The translations under genes and the position numbers were made by a program. Source: Neocallimastix lanati (nom. inval.) (lineage: Eukaryota; Neocallimastigomycota; Neocallimastigomycetes; Neocallimastigales; Neocallimastigaceae). From it: a DNA stretch of 10,638 nucleotides. Below, piece after piece: positions 1 through 7,595 of this stretch (position 1 is the stretch's first letter; the number at the start of each line of letters is the position of its first letter). The notes under the pieces were generated by a model. The model saw only the letters and a program-made list of their open reading frames with translations. It did no database searches and was not told where the DNA came from. The stretch is from assembly GCA_016946835.1 (NCBI GenBank), contig JACVTC010000733.1, positions 1 to 10,638 on the forward strand. Direction: 5' to 3'.

Positions 1-113
1 ATTTTCTGTATTTTAGATCATTTTTATTTTGGACATTTTTAATATTTTAAGTCATTTTTATTTTAATAACATTTAATTTATTTCTTTCTTTTTTGTTTTT
101 TTACGTTTTTTCA
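1..113 (-). repeat. Partial 3' LTR (outer end), cut by window edge
   Basis: The first 25 bases are identical to 7993-8017, including four G/C positions that matter in this AT-rich background. Similarity continues with small gaps to about 92/8083 and more weakly to a shared TTTCA at 113 and 8107, giving nearly equal lengths (113 and 115). Read on the minus strand both would start with TG, as LTRs do. The segment lies 21 bases past the last pol stop codon, where a 3' LTR is expected, and the purine-rich stretch at 82-100 (minus sense) could be or adjoin a polypurine tract. Low complexity makes the exact boundary uncertain, and a dispersed repeat cannot be ruled out. Confidence 0.55.
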
Positions 114-134
114 AATTTTAAATATTATAAATAA

Positions 135-847
135 TTATTTCTTTTTATATTCAAATACTTTATTTAATTCTTCAACTTCACTATTATTACTGTCATCATT
201 AGTTGTAACAAAAATTATTTCATTTTCATTAAAATTATTTTCAATGGAATCTTTATTTAAAATATAATAATTTTCCAAATTATTATTATCTTTACTTTTA
301 TTTAAATTAATATTATTTTCATTATAATTATCATTAATTTTAGAATTACATATATTAAGATTTTTATTATAAGAATTTTCAGAAATATTAATTAAAGGAT
401 TTTTATCAAAATTATTTTCATAAAAATTTTTAATACAATTTTATTAATATTGTTTATAATTAAGTTTTTCAGAAAAATTTTTAATATTATTTTGATTAAG
501 GTTACAAAATTCCTTTGAAAAATTTTTAATATCGTTACTACTATTATTACAATTATTATCAAAATTTTCTAATAAAAATTTTTGTCATTATTATTATTAT
601 TATTATTAAATTTTCATAATAACTATTAACACTGGAATTATTATTTAAATTTTTAAAAATATAATTATTATTATTATTATTATTTAATTTATTTAAAGAA
701 TTAATTATATTATTATCTAAATTATTTTATTAAAATTAACGTAATTATTTTCTTCAGAAATATTATTTAAAGGATAATCATTTTTATTTGTATTATTCAT
801 TCTATTTATATTTTCAATAGAATCGTAATTAATATTTTCATTATTAT
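135..847 (-). pseudogene. Asn-rich C-terminal tail of pol, broken
   Basis: Downstream of RNase H the minus strand keeps coding-like, AAT-rich codons but is interrupted many times. The last clean stretch, 440-135, has 101 codons and ends in an acidic then basic tail (EVEELNKVFEYKKK) before TAA. Just upstream in the same frame are two stops in a row (441-446). Further upstream the frame jumps near 580 and near 610, close to an (AAT)n run, hits TAG at 717-719, and jumps again near 850. Recurring motifs such as NIKNFSEKLN and NISEN resemble those of the protease-RT spacer. In Ty3 elements integrase follows RNase H, but no zinc-binding HHCC or DDE-like pattern is seen here. It is either a genuine tail or what remains after integrase loss. 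Confidence 0.55.
587..685. repeat. Two (TTA)n/(AAT)n microsatellites
   Basis: Runs of about seven trinucleotides at roughly 587-608 and 665-685. On the minus strand they read as polyasparagine inside the pol tail. The reading frame changes next to the first run, which suggests slippage or a sequencing indel there. Confidence 0.8.
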
Positions 848-1020
848 TCAAATGAATAAACAAGTATTATTTTTAATTTCTTTATTAATATTTTTAGAGT
901 CAGGAATTAATCGAGAAAGTGCATCAGCAATAACATTTTTCTTTCCTTGTTCATATTTAACTACAATTTTTAACATACTAAAAGTTATAACCCATCTAGC
1001 TTGACGAGCATTATTTGGTT
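848..1020 (-). pseudogene. Pol fragment: end of RNase H domain (ADALSRL)
   Basis: From about 1020 down, the minus strand reads PNNARQARWVI, KYEQGKKNVIADALSRL and then a lysine/asparagine-rich stretch, ending at TGA (848-850). The ADALSR motif at about 908-928 is the standard end of the Ty3/gypsy RNase H region, and the ARQARWV segment normally follows YTDHKPL directly. Here that upstream part lies in another frame: one base is missing around 1017-1023, in the codon for the acidic residue before PNNARQ. The fragment therefore continues 1072-1839 but cannot be translated with it. Too short to be found by length, but recognisable from the motifs. Confidence 0.85.
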
Positions 1021-1839
1021 CTTATTATTAAATAAGCCTATTAAAGGTTTATGATCAGTATATAAATAGTATCATAATTTATTACCACTAAAATATGGTT
1101 TAAATTTTAAACAACAATAATAAGCAGCTGTGCCTTCTAAATCAGTAATTCTATAATTTATTTCAGTAGGTTTTAAAGATCTACTAATGTATTGAATTGA
1201 ATGTTCGATGTTATCTTTATCTTTCTGCATTAATACACCACCTATTCCATCTAATGAAGCATCCGTTCTAATTAAAAATTGTTTATCATAATCTGGATAT
1301 TTAAGAATAGGAGCTTCAATAAGTTTTTCCTTAAGAATTTTAAATCTTTCTTCAGTTATATCATCCCAGATATATTTTATATTTTTCTTTAATAGTTTAA
1401 ATAATGGTTGAGCAATTATAGCAAAATCTTTAATAAATTTTCTATAATATCCAATTGCACCTAAGAAAGATCTTAATTGAGTAATATTTTTAGGTGATTC
1501 CCATTTGGATATTACATCTACCTTTTTGGGTACTGGCTTTATACCTTCTGTGGATAAAATATGGCCTAATACTTCAACTTCTTGTTTAATAAAATGGCAT
1601 TTTGATAAATTAGCCTTTAGACCATTTTCTTTAATAATATCAAAAACTTTTTGTAGATCCAATATGTGTTGTTCTAAGGTATCAGAAAATATTACTAAAT
1701 CATCCATATAAATGAACATACATTTACCAATTAAAGGCAAGAATATTCTGTTCATTTCACGTTGGAAAGTTGCAGGAGCATTACAAAGTCCGAATGGCAT
1801 AACTTTGTAATTATAATTTCCAACATTGTTGTGAAGCAA
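1021..1839 (-). pseudogene. Pol fragment: reverse transcriptase palm/thumb and RNase H
   Basis: This is the largest intact piece of the polymerase. Numbering residues from the first codon at 1839 (a TTG, so not a real start), it has MPFGLCNAPATFQ (14-26), the catalytic YMDD (44-47), LGHILSTEGI (91-100), LRSFLGAIGYYRKF (122-135), and RNase H residues D193 (RTDAS) and E235 (DLEG). RT copies the element RNA into DNA and RNase H removes the RNA strand, both in the particle. An in-frame TGA at 1072-1074 interrupts RNase H; past it the same frame continues with YTDHKPLIGLFN, giving the next RNase H aspartate, until a one-base loss near 1020. At the other end the true junction with the upstream RT piece is near 1827. 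Confidence 0.93.
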
Positions 1840-2012
1840 GTTTTATCTCTGTCTTCTTTTTCCATAGGAATCTGATGGAAACCAGAAAATAAGTCAAGCG
1901 TGGTTAAGTACTTAACTTTATTGCCTATAGAAAATAATATTTCTTCTATATAAGGTAAAGGATATGCGTCTTTAATAGTAATATCATTTAATTTTCTATA
2001 GTCCACTACCAT
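1827..2012 (-). pseudogene. Pol fragment: reverse transcriptase fingers/palm
   Basis: This reads MVVDYRKLND and then, at residues 36-48 from position 2012, LTTLDLFSGFHQI, which carries the first catalytic aspartate of RT (D40). It ends with DKTCFTT. In Ty3/gypsy RT this segment sits directly between the PKR..NGEW motif and the MPFGLCNAPATFQ motif, which here lie in the flanking fragments in other frames. The frame stays open to 1752, but those last residues are not RT-like. A single missing A in an ACAACAA context near 1826-1827 explains the shift to the next fragment. The first methionine is internal, not a start. Confidence 0.92.
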
Positions 2013-4546
2013 TCTCCATTTACCATTCTTTTAGGAACGAGAATAACTGGGAACGACCATGATGATTTTGAAGGTTCTATCAATCCATTTCTTAATAATT
2101 TACTTATTTCTTCTCTTAGTATACTCATTTGCTTCTTATTTGCTACTCGATACATTCTTTGTTTAATTGGCATTCGACCACTTATGATTTTTATTTTATG
2201 ACTTAGTAATTTCGATTTACCTAAATCATCTGTATCAAGTGCCAATACATTTATATTATTTAATAATAAAAACTTTAGTTTGTTTCTAATTTTTGTTGGT
2301 GCTTTCGCCGCAATTTCATGAATAGTTATTTCCTTTACATTTTTAAAATTCTTAACAGTATTTTCAATAGAAATATCAATATTTTTGATTACACTGTTTT
2401 CATAATTCTTTTTATCATTAATTTCATTTATTTTTGTTAATAAAGAATAATTATTTTGTAAAGAATTTTTATTATCTTTTTTGTTACCACTTATAACGAA
2501 ATCATTAATATCTTTAACATGATGATTAATTTCGAAAGAATTTTTATTATTAACATCTTCATTAAAAATTGTGGAAAAATTTTTATCACTAATAGTATTA
2601 TCAACATCTTTAGAAACTATATTATCATTATTATCATTACAAAAATTTTCAGAAGGTTTATCAGTATTAATATTATTTTTATTAAGGTTTTCAGAAAGAT
2701 TATTAATATTATTTTTATTAAGGTTTTCAGAAAGATTATTAATATTATTTTTATTAAAAATTTCAGAAAAATTATTAATATTATTTTTATTTCCAAAAAT
2801 ATTATAAGGACTATTAGTATTATTAATGCTATTTAAGTTTTCATAAATATTATTAATATTATCTAAATCTTTAGAAATATTATCAGTATTATTAACATCA
2901 TATAAATTTTTAGAGAAATTATTAATATTATTTTTATTATTAAAATTTTCAGAAGAACAATTTTTATTATTAATACTAATCGAATTATTGATATTATTTT
3001 TATTAATAGGTTTTTCAAAAATATTATTAATTCTATCATTAAAAATTTTATTAGAAAAATTTTTATTATTAAAATTTTTATTAGATAGATTTTTACTAGA
3101 AAAATTTTTATTAGAAAAATTTTCGATATTATTATTATTATCGATATTAATTTCATTTGGATTATCATGATTATTTATAGTATTAAAATTTTTGTTAGTA
3201 TTATTATCATTAATATCTTTATTAGAAGAACAATTATTATTATAAATTTTAGAAATTTTATCATTATTAATTTTACATCCAAATACATTCTTTAAATAAT
3301 TATCATTATTATTTATATTGCAAAAATTATTTCCATCTTTATCATTATGATTTCCAAAGGAATTATCAATATCATTATTATCATTATTTTCTTCATATAA
3401 AATTTGAATATATTTATCTTCGGTGGTTAATAAATAATCAACTAGCACATCTTTATTCAATTCTTCTTCGAATTCATCTTTAATATCATCTTCTTCATCT
3501 TCTATTTCCGTCACACTTTCAAAACTTCCTATCTTTCGTATCTCATCTGTTTTTTGATACAAGGTGTGATCAGAGAAGTCCATAATAATCTTCATTCTAG
3601 TTAGCGCATCCACACCAATTAATACTTGGAAAATATCATCTTTTTCAACCAATCTAAAGATTTCCTTAGAAGTAATATTTCCAATTGTTATTTCTATTTC
3701 ATATAATTTTGAGATGAGCGTGGTATTAGTACAAGCTTGATATAAAGTTTCTTTAATAGCAGAAATTGGTTTAAATGGAATTTTATTATTTATCATGAAG
3801 GTTTTGGTGATCATATTAATAGAAGAACAGGAATCTAAATATACTGTAGTTTCTACGTTTTCTACCTTACATTTTGTTTTTACAATCTTATCTTTCTTAA
3901 TTGTTGATAAGATTGTTTCTTCATCTTCTATAATTGTTGTAAACTTTAAGGCTTTAGATAATTCAGTTCTCAATTTAGGATTGATATTGAGCAACTGTCC
4001 GATGGTAATATTAGCGAACTTATTTCCAATATCGTCCACTATATTATAATTATCTTGATTTCCTGTTATTTTTAATTTTTTTGTAATATTTTCCTTATTG
4101 GATTTTTCTACCTTTTTTTCACTTGGAAGTTGTATTTCTTTAGCTAATTCTTTTATTTCTTTTGCTCTTTCTTTCTTGTTTCTTCTTTTTGCTTCTTCAA
4201 TTGAGGGTTCATTTATAAAAGATGGATCAAGATGATTTAACGCTTCTGTTTCTTTTTGATTTTCATTTCCTTTATTATTACTATTAGTTTCACTTTCTGG
4301 TTCCATTTCCATTTGTTCCTGATTATTTGATGGAACTTTAATTGGTTGAGGATTTTCTTTTAAACTTTTCTTAGTTGCTTTCTTATATGGTTTATTTTCA
4401 TTAGTTTTTCTACTTCTTCTTTCAGCTACAATGGCTATTTCTTTATTATCTTCTATATTCGAAGATTCTTTAGTTCCAGTAAATGAATTAGTTAAAAGAG
4501 TTGTATTGGTTTGATTATGGGAGTATTCCTTCTCCCATTTAGAAGT
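2006..4546 (-). pseudogene. Pol fragment: protease, long Asn-rich spacer, start of RT
   Basis: The frame is open from 4546; the first ATG is at 4312, so the 78 codons before it are probably expressed by fusion to Gag. Numbered from that ATG: a basic Lys/Glu-rich segment (40-80), a retropepsin-like protease with active-site LDSCSS (159-164) and VLIGVDAL (230-237), an acidic stretch (265-310), an Asn-rich spacer (about 310-640), and the RT start with RMPIKQRMYR, LLRNGLIEPSKSSWSFP and VILVPKR. Protease would cut Gag-Pol into mature proteins. The active site has Cys where retropepsins have Gly (D-S/T-G), either a family variant or damage. The frame ends at TAG (2006-2008) because of a small deletion within RT. 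The spacer is much longer than usual for Ty3 elements. Confidence 0.88.
2664..2791 (-). repeat. 36-bp in-frame tandem repeat in the Asn-rich spacer
   Basis: About three and a half copies of a 36-bp unit encode a 12-residue repeat, roughly NNINNLSENLNK, in the protease-RT spacer. The two central copies are nearly identical and the outer ones have drifted. The unit is a multiple of three, so copy number can change without breaking the frame. Confidence 0.85.
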
Positions 4547-4700
4547 TTAAAGGTTGATTATTGTTATTAAATAAATTTTGGTTATTATTAATAGGATCTA
4601 TGTTATTATGATTAGGATTTGAACTGTTATAACTAGTATTATTATAATTAGTATTAACATTAAAGTTTCCATTTGAGTTATAATTATTTACATTATTAGC
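4539..4700 (-). pseudogene. Asn-rich C-terminal extension of Gag in a shifted frame
   Basis: Directly after the Gag stop, the +1 frame stays open from 4700 to TAA at 4539-4541 and encodes about 53 residues with the same Asn-rich composition as the Gag tail, ending NNNNQPLNF. The pol frame (4546 down) is +1 again relative to this one. The simplest reading is that Gag once ran to 4539, lost its frame by a one-base indel near 4700, and that pol was reached by a +1 shift at the Gag stop. The overlap between the extension and pol is only six bases (TTC TAA, 4544-4539). Confidence 0.5.
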
Positions 4701-5871
4701 TATTAATATTAGAGTTTCTATTTAAATTACTAATATTATAATTACCATCATAGTTATTATTATTGTTTAGGTTATGATTTCTGTTTGTATTGCTGTTATT
4801 TGTAATGTAGAGATTATTGTTATTAAGTCTTCCAGTAGCTTCCATATCAGCTAGTTCTTGATAAGTATAAGGACAATCTTGCATCCTATGACCAGGTTGA
4901 TGACATTTAAAACAATTTAGATTAATATTATTAGACATAAAATTTTGATTTCTTAAATTATTTTTAATTCCGGGTACTTTATTATTGCTAAAATTATTAT
5001 TCATGTTGTTAAAATTTGGATTATTGTTATTATAATTATTACCACTATTATAACCATTTCGGAAATGATTTATATTTCTGTTATTAATAGAGTTATTATA
5101 ATTATTATTATAAGAATTTCGATAATTATTATTATAATTATTTGAATGATTATAACCATTATTTTTATTATAATTATTATAATTATTATAGTTATAATTA
5201 TTATAATTAGAACGATAATTATTGTATTCATAATTATTAGGATTGTCATAATTTCTATTATTATAATTATTACTATAATTATTTGGAAAAATAGAATTTA
5301 GACCTCCATAAGTATTGGTAAACATAACGACATTTCTATTTCTATTGGGCATTTCAGAAGCAGTCTCTGCAAGTTCAGCTATTTTAAATGCTTCTTCTAA
5401 ATTAGCTGGTTGAGAAGTTATTACTTCCTTTCTAGCATATGGACGACTTAATAATGAATCCGTGTAATCATTAATAGTAATAAATGCTTGACTTTCTGGA
5501 GTAAGTGATCCGTATAATTTACCGTATCTCCAGTTAAAGTCTTTAATTGATTCACCCTTTTGTATTTTGAGTGATTTTAGGTTAAAGCATTTTTCTTGAG
5601 GAGTAATATCTAAAAATTTTTCAATGGCAGTTTTAATATCCGTAATACTTGGATATATGATCATTTCAGCCTCTTCATCTTCTTCTTTAAGATCTTCAAT
5701 TACTCCTTTTAATCGTCCAGGAACACATTCTTTTGCCCAAGCAAACATTTTTCTAGGGTCATCAATATCTGAGAGTTCCATTACCCTATTGAACTCTTCA
5801 GCCCATGATTCTATGTCCCTATCGAAACTACCAATTCGTGGCAATAATTTAGCTATTTCGCTAATCTTCAT
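4696..5871 (-). CDS. gag: Gag: capsid-nucleocapsid protein with CCHC zinc knuckle
   Basis: A 391-codon frame from ATG at 5871. Residues 1-180 are a mixed-composition, alpha-helical-looking domain (WAEEFNRVMELSD, KCFNLKSLKIQKGESIKDFNWRYGKLYG) with the pattern of a retrotransposon Gag capsid, in which KGESI..F...Y is typical. Residues 195-315 are Asn/Tyr-rich low complexity. A zinc knuckle C320-X2-C323-X4-H328-X4-C333 (4873-4914) would bind the element RNA for packaging. An Asn-rich tail follows. The start is supported by being the first ATG and by 23 adenines (minus sense) immediately before it. The frame seems whole to TAATAA at 4698-4693, but the protein probably once continued to 4539. Clear by architecture; no closer family assigned. 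Confidence 0.88.
   Translation of the reverse strand: MKISEIAKLLPRIGSFDRDIESWAEEFNRVMELSDIDDPRKMFAWAKECVPGRLKGVIEDLKEEDEEAEMIIYPSITDIKTAIEKFLDITPQEKCFNLKSLKIQKGESIKDFNWRYGKLYGSLTPESQAFITINDYTDSLLSRPYARKEVITSQPANLEEAFKIAELAETASEMPNRNRNVVMFTNTYGGLNSIFPNNYSNNYNNRNYDNPNNYEYNNYRSNYNNYNYNNYNNYNKNNGYNHSNNYNNNYRNSYNNNYNNSINNRNINHFRNGYNSGNNYNNNNPNFNNMNNNFSNNKVPGIKNNLRNQNFMSNNINLNCFKCHQPGHRMQDCPYTYQELADMEATGRLNNNNLYITNNSNTNRNHNLNNNNNYDGNYNISNLNRNSNINS
4873..4914 (-). other. CCHC zinc-knuckle motif in Gag
   Basis: CFKCHQPGHRMQDC matches C-X2-C-X4-H-X4-C exactly, including the glycine before the histidine. It is the nucleocapsid RNA-binding motif of retroviral and LTR-retrotransposon Gag. Confidence 0.97.
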
Positions 5872-5894
5872 TTTTTTTTTTTTTTTTTTTTTTT
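5872..5894 (+). repeat. T23 tract abutting the gag start codon
   Basis: Twenty-three T (plus strand) lie directly against the CAT that is the gag ATG, so the transcript would have A23 immediately before AUG. The exact length is prone to slippage and sequencing error. Confidence 0.9.
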
Positions 5895-6060
5895 AAAGAA
5901 AGAACACAAAAGAACACAAAATTGCTTAAATAGAAACGAATATAAAAAAAATTTTTTTTTTTTTTTTATATGGATATATATATATATTTTTTTTTATTTA
6001 TTTTATTTAAAATATAGTTTTAAAAAGAAATTTATTTTATAATATTTATATTATATATAT

Positions 6061-6089
6061 AGATTTTAACAAAAAAATGATAAAGAAAA

Positions 6090-6147
<58 letters not shown>

Positions 6148-6357
6148 TTAATATTATTTAAAAATTGTGTTTTACAGGAAATTTATTTATAAGTATATAT
6201 ATAGAAATTTATTTTTTTTTTTTTTTTTTTTTAGATTTTAACAAAAATATAAAATGATAAAGTAAATCCTATTAAAAGGAAAATAATTATTATATAAGAT
6301 ATTTTTTTTATATGGATTTTAAAAAAAATGATGAAGTAAATCTTATTAAAAAGGAAG
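6061..6357. repeat. Three degenerate copies of a ~35-bp motif with poly(T)
   Basis: Copies at 6061-6091, 6233-6280 and 6315-6357 share the plus-strand pattern GATTTTAAcAAAAA..ATGATAAAGtAAATC; the last two go on with ATTAAAAgGAA. The first and third are followed by long T runs (54 and 39), the first almost directly. The second is preceded by a T21 run, and a T-rich stretch separates it from the third. The motif and T-run layout suggests serial duplication. Confidence 0.65.
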
Positions 6358-6371
6358 ACAAATATTAATGA

Positions 6372-6419
<48 letters not shown>

Positions 6420-6539
6420 CAAATTCCAAATGAAGAATAGTTTTTAGTGATAGAAAAGGCTTGTTAGTAGAATTATTATTATATAAATTAGTATATTTTT
6501 TTTTGTATATATTTTAATAAGGGACAATCAAATATATGT

Positions 6540-7190
6540 TATAACTTTATTATTATTTTCGATTCCCGCAAGCATTTACTCTGCGTCTTTCGACCTCCAC
6601 TATTTAACCGTCAGTTCCAAGTAGCCTTTAACTGTTCCTGCCTATTGAAACAAGGGCTTTATGGATTTTTCAATTAAAGGTCTGATATTGAAACCTTATT
6701 AAATAGCGCTCTACTCCCCCGCTTATACAAGTAAACGCTCTTATCTACTCTCTAATAAAAAGTTATTTTAATAATTTATTATACCTGAATTTAATCAAGC
6801 CACTAATAAATTACCATATATTGTATATTCCCGGAAGACGATGCTGATTTTAGAAATAATTAATAATAATAATTTTTATTTAATTAATAATACGGAATTA
6901 CTTAATTCACCTATCCCAATCGATGAGCCTTTAGCTATAGAGTTTTTCATCTAACAGCCGCTCTCCCTGATGGTAGGTACTGAATGAATTTAGTATTCTA
7001 ATATTAAGAAAATAAAATTTAAAATTAATAATTATAAAACTTATTTATTATTGTTGAATAAAACTAATTATTCCAAGTTTTTCAATATCTTGAAAAATCC
7101 TCTTGATAGACTTTCCAGATAGAACAAACTCTCTTGATGGAAGTAATTATTTTAATAATAAATAAGAATTGAGCGGAAGTGCTCTTCTAA
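6540..7190. other. Less AT-rich island of unknown nature in the leader
   Basis: Several 30-70 base patches are clearly richer in G and C than the rest (for example 6565-6665, 6700-6745, 6825-6855, 6905-6990 and 7090-7190), alternating with AT-rich spacers. There are local inverted repeats: a perfect 8-bp stem with a 4-base loop at 7078-7097, ATTGAAA/TTTCAAT around 6644-6674, and on the minus strand a GTC-GAAA-GAC hairpin near 6590. Short open stretches occur on both strands, the longest on plus at 6492-6674 (61 codons without an ATG). I do not recognise a protein or a named RNA. It could be structured leader RNA or an old insertion. Confidence 0.45.
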
Positions 7191-7227
7191 AATGTAATTT
7201 TTTTTTTTGAATTATTATATATAAATA

Positions 7228-7258
<31 letters not shown>

Positions 7259-7345
7259 TATTATTATTATTTTTATTATTATTATTATAAGTAAAAATAA
7301 ATGTTTTATTATAACAAATAAAATTTACGAATTAAGTTTCACAAA

Positions 7346-7381
<36 letters not shown>

Positions 7382-7535
7382 TATAAATTTGTGTAACTAA
7401 GTAAAAAATTAAATAATTTTTCCAAAAAAAAAATTAAAGTTTTATAAATTTTATATTCCCTATAACAAAATAATAAGTTTAAATAAAAAAATTATATGTT
7501 TAATATTTATTCTAAGGTTTCTTTCATCTTATAAT

Positions 7536-7595
7536 GTGTTTCAGGCGCCCGGATTCTCCACCAAATTTTTATGATACGGGCTGGGGTTGAAACAC
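7536..7595. other. Inverted repeat spanning PBS and LTR end
   Basis: GTGTTTCA (7536-7543) pairs perfectly with TGAAACAC (7588-7595), and GCCCG (7547-7551) with CGGGC (7577-7581) inside it, leaving a 25-base loop that holds part of the candidate primer site. In the element RNA this could form a hairpin over the LTR/PBS junction. Confidence 0.7.
7544..7563 (-). promoter_or_regulatory. Candidate tRNA primer binding site
   Basis: The plus strand ends ...GGATTCTCCACCA, which has the form of a tRNA 3' end with CCA. On the minus strand it therefore reads TGGTGGAGAATCCGGG, the usual start of a PBS. It lies 8 bases past the proposed LTR end (7572) in a GC-containing block that stands out locally. The tRNA identity was not determined. 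The T-stem part (CCCGG) fits, but the bases further in do not match the conserved T-loop well, so only about 17 bases may pair. Confidence 0.5.

Larger units (their letters stand above)
5895..7543 (-). other. Long 5' leader of the retrotransposon
   Basis: The 1.65 kb between the gag start tract and the proposed primer binding site has no convincing gene on either strand. It has poly(T) runs (plus strand) at 5952-5967 (16), 6092-6145 (54), 6212-6232 (21), 6377-6415 (39) and 7350-7380 (31), three drifted copies of a short motif (6061-6091, 6233-6280, 6315-6357), a TA repeat (7229-7249), and a less AT-rich island at about 6540-7190. It is long for a Ty3-type leader. It may include a nested, decayed insertion, or a packaging and structure region. 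Confidence 0.55.

Noticed and set aside
2519-3170. Open frames on both strands rich in Ile/Phe/Leu across the Asn-rich spacer
   Set aside because: They are other-frame readings of AAT/TTA-rich codons of the pol spacer and contain no recognisable domain.
4546-4553. TTTAAAC as a -1 frameshift heptamer between gag and pol
   Set aside because: Slippage of -1 here leads to a frame other than pol; the pol frame is +1 relative to this part of Gag.
5624-5896. Plus-strand open frame opposite the start of gag
   Set aside because: It is the antisense shadow of the capsid-coding region and ends in a homopolymer-encoded Phe run.
6492-6674. Plus-strand open stretch of 61 codons in the leader
   Set aside because: It has no ATG, no domain, and lies where fewer A/T bases naturally mean fewer stops.
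6680-6701. CTGATA..GAAAC pattern resembling a hammerhead ribozyme core
   Set aside because: The conserved CUGAUGA core is not complete and no stem II is present; it is a simple AAGGT/ACCTT hairpin.
6550-6990. Possible tRNA, rRNA or group I intron in the less AT-rich island
   Set aside because: Fragments resemble a T-arm (TTCGATTCCCG) or a group I P element, but no cloverleaf, no P/Q/R/S set and no rRNA core motif could be assembled.
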